Virus record (IMG/VR): IMGVR_UViG_3300025030_000219
Location: 1-41,714 of that record
From: a virus
Length of the DNA: 41,714 nt
Strand: one strand, 5' to 3'
The notes beneath the pieces are model-generated. The model was not told where the DNA came from. It made no database searches and saw only the letters and a program-made list of their open reading frames with translations. Of the stretch, positions 19,038-28,922 are shown in pieces. The first letter of the stretch is position 1. Every line of letters begins with the position of its first letter. Position numbers and translations under genes: made by a program.

Positions 19038-21476
19038 TCAAGGAGTAATGATGTGTCCCTTCGCCCCGATACCCCAAGTCCCGAATGGCAAATTCGTAAA
19101 AGGTTCAAGGCTGCCAGCACAGAGTATGGGTCCGGAATCCGGACCGTAGATCGGGCCACTAAGAAAAACCCCGAGTGCGCCTCGCAACGTAGCCGTCCCC
19201 GCCAGAGCCGCCACCGTCACTCCGGCCAGACCGGTCATGTTGGCCGTTCCAGCAACAGCACTCAGACTGACCGTCCCCAGCAGAGCCGTGCCAGAGAGCC
19301 CTGTAGGGGAAAGCTCCAAGGTATTCACCAAGGCTTGAGCTTTCCAGAACCCAAGCAACGTCTTGTATGTCATGTTCCCGATCAGGATGCTGGTGCTGTG
19401 GCTCCCAAGATTGAACTTCTCCTCTCGGTCTCCCATCACATAGGTCACCTTCTCACAGGTGAACCCGGGATAGAACGGAACATAGGTTCGTTCATGTAGG
19501 GGGAAGTTGGTGGGTAGGAGATACTGCGGTCCCCCAAAGGATTCCTGTCGTTGACCGTTGACCGTGATGGTCATTTGCTCGGTAGATAGGGAGAGTTTAT
19601 GCACCCCATCCACTGCCACATCTTCATGTCCAGTGATCCGAACTGAAGTAGCGTCTACGACCGCTTCGGCAGCCTTCACCAAGACCTGTTTAGCCGCTCT
19701 GATTCGGGCGTTTGTCTTGGCTTCGATGTCCACTGCGGGAAGGTCAGTCTCTCCTCGTCCGGTCCCACTGAGTCTGGTACTCATGGTTTCGGCGTCCTTC
19801 AGAGGGCCACCGCCATATATCTTGACCGGCCCATCGGGGGCTGTGATAGACACACTGCCCTTACTCCGGGATCCTAGTTCGAGATGGCCGTCCATCAGCA
19901 ACTTGAACTCGCCACCAACCCCCAGTTTGAGCCCCCCTGCCAGGTAGACCTCAAGTGAATTCTCTTTCACGGGTCCACCGATAGAAGCCTTCAATTGACC
20001 CTGTTTGTTCACCGACCACCAGGTTTCGGCAGCGTCCGTCGGGAACGGGGAGGTCAATCGAAACAAGGTTGCGGCATGTTCCTTCAGGGGGGTGGGTTCT
20101 ACTGCCGATTTTGCCGACTGAATGTTGGCAGGTTCCAATCGAGGTGAGGGTTGATCCCCATCGAAAACAACGGCCCTCAAGGGAAGGGCATACTTCTTCT
20201 TGCCCTCCGGACTGAAAGGATCGTTACCAACCACCGACCCCATCACCCATTCGATAAAGGGGGCGTTGGGGGGCAACCCAAGAGGGGTGGTTCCCTGATC
20301 CTGTTTAGGAAGCCGATCCGCATCGAACATGTCAGTCTGCTCGGTCACGGGCAATGTGCCATCCGACGTGTGGCAAACCTCAACTCGATACTCGGTCAAA
20401 GTAGCCGCATCTGGAGACAGAACCGCATTCTCTGTACTCAGGGCAGCCACCCTGAAAAGGGGCTTGCCCCCATAGGTGGCTGTGGGAGCTACCCGTGGGT
20501 CTATGACGAACCCCCGTTCGTCGATGAGACCCCCCCAACGAAGGAAGGTGTAAGGATCCAAATAGGGATCATTCCCGAGGTATGACCGACTCAGATTCCC
20601 CTTGTTGGCGGACAACCGTTTTCGTTGAAGCATGATGGCCGGAGACAAGAATCCTTCTGGTTGATTTTGGTCTGGCGGTAGCAGTCCGTCATCCAGGGGC
20701 ACTCCTGCGGTGCCTTGAAGAGGGCCATCCCAGATCTGTCCGTCTGACACCATCATCACGGGAAGGGTCAGGGCATCTCGTTGAACCATGCCTGCATACG
20801 TTCTGGCCCCGGCCAAGGCATGGAACTCCTGAAGGGCACGCACAACCGCCGCTTGATCCTGATCCCGCAGACGAAACTCGTTTCCTCTCCGGTTGGATAG
20901 GAGAACACCCTCATCCAACACCAGGTCGGCTCCTTGGGAAGAAGAAGCCAGGATGCCTCCAGGATGCAAATGCCGGAGTTTGTGCCGGACACGGGTGTAA
21001 GCCCCCTCGGTAATAGTCCGAGTCTTGGGGTCATCCATGTCACATTCGTCCACCTCGAAATCGGCCGTGGTCATCCATTCTCGACCAGGCCAAACACCGG
21101 GCACGGTCCAAGCCAGAATCACGGGCGACTTGGTGGTTGTCTTGCCGCTTTCTTGGCTCATCCACCCCACGATGCAGTAGTCCCCAATCTCGGGCATGGC
21201 TCCCAGGAAATGTCTGACTCCGGCTCCGGGGAAGGTCAGAGGAACCGGGACACGCTCAAACATCTCAGAGGTTCCAGAAAGGGTCCGCAGAGTGACGAAG
21301 AACTCCTCGTAGTTGATGTTGACGACCTTGGCCACCCCGAGATCCCCAGAAAGGCCAGGGTCCATCCTCTTCAGGTCCGCACGGGCCTTCTCCGTCGAGG
21401 CCATCATCTGACCATGGGAGGTCGCCTCTGAACTTCTCACGGGGCGACGATTGACCTGAGTGTCCGGAGTTCTCAT
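19038..21476 (-). CDS. Baseplate central spike protein (gp5/gpV/VgrG-like)
   Basis: 812 aa. Residues about 48-130 ('AKVVNINYEEFFVTLRTL ... PEIGDYCIVGWM') match the OB-fold of the gp5/gpV/VgrG spike family. From about residue 490 short alternating beta repeats occur ('GGLKLGVGGEFKLLMDGHLE', 'SVSITAPDGPVKIYG'), as in the triple-stranded beta-helix of membrane-piercing spikes. Residues about 735-780 are a run of 'AGTANMTGLAGV'-type turns. In the family, a trimer sits below the hub and punctures the cell envelope. The ATG overlaps the hub stop in an ATGA, matching the usual hub-spike pairing. T4 gp5 carries a lysozyme domain; none is seen here. A peptidase-like domain lies in the hub instead. Confidence 0.75.
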   Translation of the reverse strand: MRTPDTQVNRRPVRSSEATSHGQMMASTEKARADLKRMDPGLSGDLGVAKVVNINYEEFFVTLRTLSGTSEMFERVPVPLTFPGAGVRHFLGAMPEIGDYCIVGWMSQESGKTTTKSPVILAWTVPGVWPGREWMTTADFEVDECDMDDPKTRTITEGAYTRVRHKLRHLHPGGILASSSQGADLVLDEGVLLSNRRGNEFRLRDQDQAAVVRALQEFHALAGARTYAGMVQRDALTLPVMMVSDGQIWDGPLQGTAGVPLDDGLLPPDQNQPEGFLSPAIMLQRKRLSANKGNLSRSYLGNDPYLDPYTFLRWGGLIDERGFVIDPRVAPTATYGGKPLFRVAALSTENAVLSPDAATLTEYRVEVCHTSDGTLPVTEQTDMFDADRLPKQDQGTTPLGLPPNAPFIEWVMGSVVGNDPFSPEGKKKYALPLRAVVFDGDQPSPRLEPANIQSAKSAVEPTPLKEHAATLFRLTSPFPTDAAETWWSVNKQGQLKASIGGPVKENSLEVYLAGGLKLGVGGEFKLLMDGHLELGSRSKGSVSITAPDGPVKIYGGGPLKDAETMSTRLSGTGRGETDLPAVDIEAKTNARIRAAKQVLVKAAEAVVDATSVRITGHEDVAVDGVHKLSLSTEQMTITVNGQRQESFGGPQYLLPTNFPLHERTYVPFYPGFTCEKVTYVMGDREEKFNLGSHSTSILIGNMTYKTLLGFWKAQALVNTLELSPTGLSGTALLGTVSLSAVAGTANMTGLAGVTVAALAGTATLRGALGVFLSGPIYGPDSGPILCAGSLEPFTNLPFGTWGIGAKGHIITP

Positions 21477-24400
21477 TCTTCCTCGCCTATATTGGACCCC
21501 GCAGTCTCAGCCCTGGCATATCCTGCTTCAACATTGGCCAAGGCAGCCTGATACTGAGCCTGGGCCTGTTTGAAAGCATCCCCCTCGAACACTCCAAGGG
21601 TTGTTTTAACAACACTGCTCTCCGACCGATCCTGAGCATGGCCACGCAAAGCCTCTTGACTCTGTTGCCAAACGGCTGAGGCAGACATGACTCCTGACAT
21701 GAGAACCTGAGTGATCGGACTGATCTGGCCAGTGCCATATCCCTGAGGTATTTGGCCGCCCGGGGCTAGTTGAACGAAACTATGTTGTCCCGCCTGTGCC
21801 AATAACACATCCGCTTCGGCGGCTCTACACGAACAAACCTCTTGAGTTGAATGGGCTGTCAGATTGGCCAGAGACAGCCCGGCGTTGATAATGGGGAGCT
21901 TCTGGACACCGTCAGTGGACTGGTCGGCGATCCAGTTCCGTAGCTTCAGATGCAAGATGTTCGGGTTGCCATCTTCGGCCTCAGCCCAACCTGCATCCAG
22001 AATCTGTTTGTCCGTATAGCTCTGCTGGAGTTGTTTGATGACTTCTTTTTCCGTTTCTGTGTATGCCGCTGTTACGGTCATCGAGCCAGCATCCGCTGGC
22101 TTGGAAGATTGAACTCCCGAAGCCCCGGTCGGTCCGTTCTGTATCATGTTGAGAGGAATCTCATGCTTGGTGTAGAGAGTCACCAGGTTTTCAGCCGTTT
22201 GTCGGTCCAGAACAGACAGGGGGTGTACACGACGCAGAGAATCCCATACGCCCTCGGCATCAATGTCCACCCCTCGCCCATAACGGTATGTGCCCACCAC
22301 CTCATAACCACGGTTGTCAGAGACCGGGAACACAGCCGTTTGTGCCAGTTTAGTCTGAGGCTTTTGTTTCGAGACTTTGGCCTTGGTTTTTCCCAATGCC
22401 TTTGCACCACGAGTGGCCGCCATAGCCTGATTGGCAGATGAGACAATCCCGGTGGTGGATTCCTTGGAGAGTTGCTTCGTGGTGAGGTTCTGTTGAAAAG
22501 TCTTCTCGGCCTGTTTGGATTGCTTGGCCGCGATCCGAGCTAGCGCCAGACCCGCTTCGAGAACCAACTCATCACGAGAAATCCCCGAATCAGAGGGCAC
22601 ACTAGCTTGAAGCTCTTCCCCCTCCGAGCTTGTAGCAACCGGGACTGGATCAGAACTTGCCAGACTGAGTGAATCTATGGGCACGGTCGTTGAAACACTC
22701 ACCCCCCGAACGGTCAATGCAGGCGGGAAAGCCCAGGCTTGGGGTAAGATCACGATCTGAGTTTGGTCTGGCGTCGAAGCCTGTTCCTTGGCTGCTGTCT
22801 GAGAAGTTCCCACACTGGCAGCTACCTCGTCATACCACTCCTTGTAGACATCTTGGATCGTGGTTCCACTTGTTTGCGGGATCGCTTTGGATCTGATCTC
22901 CGCACTGTAGGCCGCCACCAAAGAGGAGCCTAGTGTGTCTGTGTTCCCCCGTCGTTTGGTCGATGTGGCTTGGGTTGTTGCCCGAACCTTGGCCACAGAG
23001 AAAGCAAGCTCCATGATTTCACTGGTTGGGACCACTTGGCCGTCAGGAAAGGTAGGGTCACTGGTCAAAACCCGAATCCCCCGGACAGGCCGATGATCAT
23101 CCGTCAACACCGCATCAGGGATCATAGATCCGAGGAACGGAGCAAACACGGACCCAGCCGGAAGATACCCCCGAGTAGGTTGATTTGCCCAAGCACCACT
23201 CAGAGTCGCGGGCACAACCACGACCCCCTTCTCCCCAGTCTCCAGCCGCTCCGAGGAGGTCAACGTCAGATCAGGCGGACCTTGATGAAGGGGGTTGGGG
23301 TGGGCTGAGGAATAGTACCGATAGGTGCCGGGAAGGTCATTGTTACCGAACACGGCCTTCTTGTCTGACATCATGTCCAACAAGGACCGTGTAGAGTTCA
23401 GGTTTCCATAACTCCCTCGGGCACTCTGCTGGGTCAGATACTTCTGGCCTACCTTCTCGACTAAGGACAGGAGATAAGCCAACCCCGTTGTAGTATCCTG
23501 AGAGGTTTCGGCTCGAAAACTCTGACGGTCCTTTTCGCGTGCCCGGATTAGACCAACCCGTTTTTGATTGACTGTCTGGGCTTTGAGAGCAAGTGCATCC
23601 CACTGTTTCTCGTCCTCTTCCTTCGTGATATCCAGTCTTTTCATGCTGTTGTAGATGCTCGACAACTCGAAATCCACCTGGGCAATGGTTTCGTCCTTTT
23701 TCCCGATGTCTTTGGTGACCTCGGCCTGTTTAGCCATGTACTCATCAACTAACTCAGAAAGCTGTTTTGTCCCCAGAATCTTCCCTTGCTGGGCCTGTTC
23801 CGTAGTCTTCCCATCGGGAGCCTTTGGGCCTCCTAGAGCTTGTGGCTCAGATGGAGCTGTAGTCGCCCCGAACAGGAAACGGAACTTGTTGGGTGGGGTG
23901 CCTTCCTTAGTCCCTACCGGATTGTCTACTTCCATCACGTAGCTGCCAGAGGCTTCAACCTTCAACACCCCCAGGTCTTTCCCAAGTTCCAGGAGCCGCT
24001 TTTGTACCCCCGGATCATCCAGACGTTCTGCTTCCAACCCGATGACAAAAAACATCGGGTTGATGGCTTCTGGATCCAAAGCCATCACCACATTAGGGAA
24101 CCCGGACAACTTTGGCTGTCCCCCGCCATCCAGAACAGTCAGGGGCAGAGGAGGAAGGGAGACATCCGAAAGGTCAATATCGTCGATGCTCGGGTTCTTG
24201 CCGTCTCCCTTGATGACCCCAGGGGCATAGAACTTGGCCCGTTTGGCAATCATCTGGAGACTGGTCGTGCATTGACCGCCCACACTGAAGGAATGGGCAA
24301 AAGAAGGCACGTAGTAATAACAATCCAGATAGGGGATGTAGACCGGGTATCCAGGACGAATCTCTGGTCGAAGGGGAATGGTGGCCGACCCTGATTTCGT

Positions 24401-26689
24401 CGGGGCATTCATCAGATCCATTCGGTTCACAGCAGCATAGAAAACCGAGGCAGCATTGGTGAAATAGGAAGTCTCGAAGGATCCGGGTCGCCAACCGTAC
24501 TGAGCCACCAAGCGGTAGTCAATGTACTGACCCTGGATACCAAACTCGTTGTCTGTTCCCAACCCCTCCAGGTTCTGTTGAATGACTGCTCCGCTTTTCC
24601 CCGTCATGTAGGTCGCTTCAGGTTCCTTTTCCTCGAAACTGATGGAGATGATGTCGATGTCCTCTAGGCGATACACCCGCGATGAGGATGTGTCCAAGTT
24701 GAACATGGGCGGCTTGAACACGAAGTCGCCATCCACATCCTGATAGAACTCAAACCCAGTGACCTCACAAACCTGTTTAGCCACGTCGAGTTTGGATTGA
24801 TAGGTGCTCTCGAAAAGCTGGATCTGCCCCCATTGGGAAATGTCGGAGACAAAGGCAATCAACTCAGGCATGTTGAGTTCCAACTTGGAAGCTGTCGGGT
24901 TCTCCCCCTTTTGACTCGCCCGGATCCGCTTGGCCACCGTGAGTTTGTTCAACATGCTCAGGGATAGAATGGGGTTGGTGGACTTCGGGAATGCCTGACC
25001 GAACCGACTCCGCATGAGCTTGGTCAGTTCCATGCTGGACAACTGGGACAAAGCAATGGCCTCAGCCATGGAGAACAGTTCCCCGGTAGCTCCGTGGAAC
25101 CGGATCTTGTTCATCGTGGTTTTGAATCGGGCATCCCAGTATCTCATGGCCAAAGACCACAGGCTTTGCCCATTCAAAGGACTCACCGCAGCCGTGTTGG
25201 TCTTCTGAGAAAGTGCCCAGCCAACAGAACCTGCCGACCCCATCGTATCCTTGTAAAGCGTGTAGATGATCTCGTAGGGGTGCATCCCGGTGAAGTTGTC
25301 GCCCACCATTGACATCTTGAGTTTCGAGTTGGACGGGCGTGCCCCGAACAGCGAGGCATTCGTGTTCATTCGGTGGAACTGCCAGAAATGCAGCATGGAT
25401 GCACAAGACAAGGTAATGGTCCGCACACCTGCACTGTAGGAGTGACTGACCGAGATCACGACCCCATGAAACACATGGTAGTAAGGATAGGCCAAGAGGT
25501 TCTCGATGTCCTGACCTTGAAGTCCCAACTGTGCCAACTGAGAAGCTGAAGCCTGAATCTCAGTTCCCGGTGTATAGGGAGAAGCCTGTGTAGCCGCCAC
25601 CAGTTTCTCTTGGTTCAAGGCATCCCTGTTCGAGTTCACATCTGCCGGGTTCACTAAGGTGGGATCTGGCGCGGGCATTTCATCCCGAGCCACCTCTGCT
25701 GAAGCTGGAAGAACAGTCCCGGTCTTGATCTCAAGCCCCCCTGGAACCTCATACCAGATCCAGTCCGTATCCTGTCCGGATTGGTCATAGTGCGGGATAG
25801 AAACCCAGTTTGTAGGGGTGTAGTCAGCCGCGTTTGTTGATCCAGCCGTGGCCCCTGGGTTCAGAGTAGCCGCAAAGTAAGCCCCAGACCCACCTGGAGA
25901 CAGATACCCGGTTTCCCGTAGCTTCTGACCCATGGCCCAAGCTGTTACTCCTGGAACATCGGCTGTCCCACCCGAGGTGGTCTTGTAAGTAATCTTGTAA
26001 TCTATGGCATTACCCTGATAGTGTTGACTGTCTTCTGCATGTCCGGTGGTTTGATACCCCCCATTAGCCGAGGGGGCCACCGTGACACCTCCGGCATAGC
26101 CTGGTAGAGCACCATTTTGGCCTAACTGTTCTGCATACTGATGCAGGGTTTCCATGCTGTGAACGGTCTTTTGAAGATTGGCCTGGATCTCTGGTGAGAG
26201 ACTGTCTACGTTCACTCCACGGGTCAAGTCAGAGGGGGAATAGGAAGAGCCATTCGCTTTGGTTGGTCCCGCAGCCAGATTACCAAAAGCAGATGCGTCG
26301 GGTGTACTGGGCACAAAGTTCGCGGGGTCCACCAGATTCTGAGGGGCCGCCAGGTTTGAGTACATCCCCTTGACGGGGAAATAGCCCCGCATGTAGACAT
26401 GCACTTCCAACCCCGGATGGAACAAGAACTGGGCATCCCGAGCCACCGTGTCCACAGCATGAACTGGTAAGCTCAGGGTAATGGAAGCCTGTGCTGCCGC
26501 AGCGTCCACCCCTGAGTCTACTGATACTTCGGTGATGTACTTCTGAACCTCAACCCGTCCACTACACTTCGGACAACCCGGAAGGGTCAAGTCACCGTTC
26601 AAGTAGACCAATGCGTCCGGCGTATGCTGCACAAGACCCTTGCCATCCAAGGACCAGGTGCCAATAAAAGGGCGTTGCTCAATGCTCAC
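21473..26689 (-). CDS. Baseplate hub protein (gp27/gpD-like) with inserted M15-peptidase-like domain
   Basis: 1738 aa, from a GTG preceded by AGAGGTAGAAC. Residues 45-110 are a hub-type beta domain ('ITEVSVDSGVDAAAAQASIT', 'PGLEVHVYMRGYFPVKGMY') that appears to resume at about 400 ('YYHVFHGVVISVSHSYSAGV'). Between them, residues about 165-320 resemble a zinc D-Ala-D-Ala peptidase of the M15/hedgehog fold: S221-x-H223 and D230 fit the SxHxxGxAxD motif. The third zinc ligand is unclear, because the expected His in 'DWIWYEV' (309-315) is W312; H300 could substitute. Residues about 620-850 ('FYQDVDGDFVFKPP', 'RPGYPVYIPYLDCYYYVPSF') fit the gp27/gpD hub. The remaining half is coiled coil (about 1010-1100) and unassigned sequence. 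C39 and C42 form a CxxC pair. Hub call is strong; peptidase activity is uncertain. Confidence 0.75.
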   Translation of the reverse strand: MSIEQRPFIGTWSLDGKGLVQHTPDALVYLNGDLTLPGCPKCSGRVEVQKYITEVSVDSGVDAAAAQASITLSLPVHAVDTVARDAQFLFHPGLEVHVYMRGYFPVKGMYSNLAAPQNLVDPANFVPSTPDASAFGNLAAGPTKANGSSYSPSDLTRGVNVDSLSPEIQANLQKTVHSMETLHQYAEQLGQNGALPGYAGGVTVAPSANGGYQTTGHAEDSQHYQGNAIDYKITYKTTSGGTADVPGVTAWAMGQKLRETGYLSPGGSGAYFAATLNPGATAGSTNAADYTPTNWVSIPHYDQSGQDTDWIWYEVPGGLEIKTGTVLPASAEVARDEMPAPDPTLVNPADVNSNRDALNQEKLVAATQASPYTPGTEIQASASQLAQLGLQGQDIENLLAYPYYHVFHGVVISVSHSYSAGVRTITLSCASMLHFWQFHRMNTNASLFGARPSNSKLKMSMVGDNFTGMHPYEIIYTLYKDTMGSAGSVGWALSQKTNTAAVSPLNGQSLWSLAMRYWDARFKTTMNKIRFHGATGELFSMAEAIALSQLSSMELTKLMRSRFGQAFPKSTNPILSLSMLNKLTVAKRIRASQKGENPTASKLELNMPELIAFVSDISQWGQIQLFESTYQSKLDVAKQVCEVTGFEFYQDVDGDFVFKPPMFNLDTSSSRVYRLEDIDIISISFEEKEPEATYMTGKSGAVIQQNLEGLGTDNEFGIQGQYIDYRLVAQYGWRPGSFETSYFTNAASVFYAAVNRMDLMNAPTKSGSATIPLRPEIRPGYPVYIPYLDCYYYVPSFAHSFSVGGQCTTSLQMIAKRAKFYAPGVIKGDGKNPSIDDIDLSDVSLPPLPLTVLDGGGQPKLSGFPNVVMALDPEAINPMFFVIGLEAERLDDPGVQKRLLELGKDLGVLKVEASGSYVMEVDNPVGTKEGTPPNKFRFLFGATTAPSEPQALGGPKAPDGKTTEQAQQGKILGTKQLSELVDEYMAKQAEVTKDIGKKDETIAQVDFELSSIYNSMKRLDITKEEDEKQWDALALKAQTVNQKRVGLIRAREKDRQSFRAETSQDTTTGLAYLLSLVEKVGQKYLTQQSARGSYGNLNSTRSLLDMMSDKKAVFGNNDLPGTYRYYSSAHPNPLHQGPPDLTLTSSERLETGEKGVVVVPATLSGAWANQPTRGYLPAGSVFAPFLGSMIPDAVLTDDHRPVRGIRVLTSDPTFPDGQVVPTSEIMELAFSVAKVRATTQATSTKRRGNTDTLGSSLVAAYSAEIRSKAIPQTSGTTIQDVYKEWYDEVAASVGTSQTAAKEQASTPDQTQIVILPQAWAFPPALTVRGVSVSTTVPIDSLSLASSDPVPVATSSEGEELQASVPSDSGISRDELVLEAGLALARIAAKQSKQAEKTFQQNLTTKQLSKESTTGIVSSANQAMAATRGAKALGKTKAKVSKQKPQTKLAQTAVFPVSDNRGYEVVGTYRYGRGVDIDAEGVWDSLRRVHPLSVLDRQTAENLVTLYTKHEIPLNMIQNGPTGASGVQSSKPADAGSMTVTAAYTETEKEVIKQLQQSYTDKQILDAGWAEAEDGNPNILHLKLRNWIADQSTDGVQKLPIINAGLSLANLTAHSTQEVCSCRAAEADVLLAQAGQHSFVQLAPGGQIPQGYGTGQISPITQVLMSGVMSASAVWQQSQEALRGHAQDRSESSVVKTTLGVFEGDAFKQAQAQYQAALANVEAGYARAETAGSNIGEEE

Positions 26690-26692
26690 GTT

Positions 26693-28165
26693 CTACCTCT
26701 GGAACGGCTGTACGAAATCAGGATTGCTCTGGTTCACGGCATTCTGACCCGGAGTCGGAACATCAAAGGAAACAAAGCCCTTCGTCCCAATAGGTTGATC
26801 AGGCATCCCCGCTGTAGTGCCCATCTTGGTTTGACTCTCCGCCGGAAGGTCTATGTGAAACTCCTGGGCCGATTTTCCCACCACAGATGAGAAAGCGTCC
26901 CCAACCCCGACAACCCGACCCTGGGTACTCAACCGAGGTGTTCCATCAGAGTTGAACCCAATGGAGAACTCCCCCGGTTTGTTCTTAGACCGGTTCTCCA
27001 TCCCGGCATATCGGGGGTCACTCAAACTGGGAATGGGTGACTTCATGGGGGTCACAACCATGCTGGCCTGAGCCGTGTCTACGGCCATGGACACCACGAA
27101 CTCCATCTCAAAGGCGATGCCCCCTAACTGATTCCCCTCCTCCAAGGAGTAGGACAAGCTCCCGATCTGTCCATAGTAGACCCACTGGTCATATCGAATG
27201 GACAACACCCCGACATGATGATGGGCGTTGGACTTGCCAACCGTGTCGTAGATGTAGCCGTTGTTCCGGTAGAAGTGGAAAGCGTTCATCAGGTTTTGCC
27301 AAGCCAGGGAATCCCTCCGGCTGGCAAACTGAACACCCCGCCCCCCTGACACAAAGGCTCCGCACTTGGCAGATATTGAGAGCTTGGGCTGATCCTCTCC
27401 CCAGGCATGGAAGATGTACCCGAATCGGCTCCGGTCCTGGTATTGTTGGATCTTGGTTCTATCCATGGTCAAGGTCTGGGGGTTGATGAGCAACACCAGA
27501 GGTGGAGTGTTGACCACGGCTGAAAGCTGCATGGCGATGTCCACTGCGGCATACACATCTGCAATGGCTGGGATACCCATTCTCGCCTTCGAGTTCAGAT
27601 CTTGCGTGGCTGCCGAAGGAGTCATGCTACTGGCTTGACTCTGCATGGCCACGTATTGCTCAACGGATCCTGCTCGATAGTCCAAGGTCGCAATCGCCGA
27701 TTCCCCGATGGTGGACCTGGCCGCCTCAAACACCCCTCTCCGGGCTGATCCATAAGTGGTCACGGAGATTCCGGTCCCGGCTTTCGGGAATCCCCCAACG
27801 GCTCCGAAAATCATCGGGGGTTCCACCTGGATCACGAAAGGGGACAGGGTTCGCAAGAGCGACTTGGAAAGCTCAACCTGCATGGCTTGGTTGGGTTCAT
27901 ACTCGATGGAGAGTTCCGGCCCGGTTCTCAAACCCCGATAGGCATCTGGAGGTGGTGGTTTGACCACGGCCGCATTCAAAACCGTCTGATGAGCTTTCTG
28001 ATAGTTGCCCGGGGACTGAGCCGCAGATACCAGAGAACCCAATGTGGAACCGGAATCCTTTCTGGGGGTAGACACAGGGGCAGGCTGGGCCGCTTGGGGT
28101 GCCAGGAAAGCTGCTGCTCCTGCATCCGTGATCTCAGGGTCCGGTGTGTTGATGAAATCAGTCAC
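26693..28165 (-). CDS. Tail/baseplate protein with 'NPQ' domain (larger paralogue)
   Basis: 490 aa from a GTG at 28163-28165; an in-frame ATG at 28195 would add 10 residues. The GTG is preferred because GGGGGA lies 5 nt upstream and the overlap with the previous gene is then only 8 bp, while the ATG lacks a ribosome-binding site. With numbering from the ATG, residues 230-380 hold a domain beginning 'LVLLINPQTLTMDRTKIQ', followed by 'YIFHAWGEDQPKLSI' and 'FYRNNGYIYDTVG'. The same layout occurs in the neighbouring 253-aa protein. The N-terminal third is low-complexity and Pro/Ala-rich. It lies between tape measure and hub, where tube-to-baseplate connectors are expected. That role is inferred from position. 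Confidence 0.65.
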   Translation of the reverse strand: MTDFINTPDPEITDAGAAAFLAPQAAQPAPVSTPRKDSGSTLGSLVSAAQSPGNYQKAHQTVLNAAVVKPPPPDAYRGLRTGPELSIEYEPNQAMQVELSKSLLRTLSPFVIQVEPPMIFGAVGGFPKAGTGISVTTYGSARRGVFEAARSTIGESAIATLDYRAGSVEQYVAMQSQASSMTPSAATQDLNSKARMGIPAIADVYAAVDIAMQLSAVVNTPPLVLLINPQTLTMDRTKIQQYQDRSRFGYIFHAWGEDQPKLSISAKCGAFVSGGRGVQFASRRDSLAWQNLMNAFHFYRNNGYIYDTVGKSNAHHHVGVLSIRYDQWVYYGQIGSLSYSLEEGNQLGGIAFEMEFVVSMAVDTAQASMVVTPMKSPIPSLSDPRYAGMENRSKNKPGEFSIGFNSDGTPRLSTQGRVVGVGDAFSSVVGKSAQEFHIDLPAESQTKMGTTAGMPDQPIGTKGFVSFDVPTPGQNAVNQSNPDFVQPFQR

Positions 28166-28919
28166 CAAAGTCCCCCGTGAATCTTGGCGTCCCATCCGGA
28201 TTCAACTGAGCAAGTCCTGTGGCCCGAGAAGTCTCAAAGGAAACCGGGTTGGCTTGTCCCGTTGCCGCTGCTAGAGCAGCCCGCATCCCGGCCCCCAAAC
28301 CCTGATACTGGAAGGTGCGGAATCGTTGAACCTCCCGATGTACCGTGAAGGAGGCAGAGAGATCAAACATGTACGGTTTTTCGGCTGCCTCCGTGACATT
28401 GAATCGGGAGAACCATCCGAGATAGATGCCTCCATCAAACGTGATCTTGAGGATGCCCTGGAACACGATCTGGCCAGTCGAATCATAGACGCTGCCGTTG
28501 TTGTGAAACAGGGCCAGGAAGTCCAGATACTTGTCATAAGCAATAGTCTCTCGTCTGGTCCCCTTGGTGTCCGTAGCCCCCGCACCCCCTGTGATGTTGG
28601 AAAGTCCGGAGTAGAGTCTCATGAAGCCACCCGTGACCATCTTGAACTCAATGGCTCTGGCTCCTTCTCCCCAGTGTTGCTCGACGTAGCCCCCTCGGGT
28701 CTGGATCCGTTCGATGGCCTTTTCATAGGTGAAAGACATCGACTGGGGGTTGACATGAAGAACCATCTTGTAGCCCTCGGGGAGAATGCTGGTTTCCTCA
28801 TCGGGAGCCAGAATGTCGAAGATCACTGGACGGACACCAGAACCAGAGGTCTCATCATCGGACGAGTTGAAAGCCGAGGTGAAAACCGGAATAACATTGC
28901 TACGTGTAGTGATCGGCAT
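28158..28919 (-). CDS. Tail/baseplate protein with 'NPQ' domain (smaller paralogue)
   Basis: 253 aa. Residues about 50-195 are the shared domain: 'VLHVNPQSMSFTYEKAIERI', 'GYVEQHWGEGARAIEF', 'FHNNGSVYDSTG', then alternating beta segments ending 'FDLSASFTVHREV'. It aligns end to end with the domain in the next gene, so the two arose by duplication. It lacks that protein's long N-terminal extension. The ATG lies 3 bp after the tape measure stop. No lysozyme, LysM or enzyme motif is visible. The position next to the tape measure suggests a baseplate-proximal tail tube or hub-adaptor protein; this is inference. Confidence 0.65.
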   Translation of the reverse strand: MPITTRSNVIPVFTSAFNSSDDETSGSGVRPVIFDILAPDEETSILPEGYKMVLHVNPQSMSFTYEKAIERIQTRGGYVEQHWGEGARAIEFKMVTGGFMRLYSGLSNITGGAGATDTKGTRRETIAYDKYLDFLALFHNNGSVYDSTGQIVFQGILKITFDGGIYLGWFSRFNVTEAAEKPYMFDLSASFTVHREVQRFRTFQYQGLGAGMRAALAAATGQANPVSFETSRATGLAQLNPDGTPRFTGDFGD

Positions 28920-28922
28920 GGC

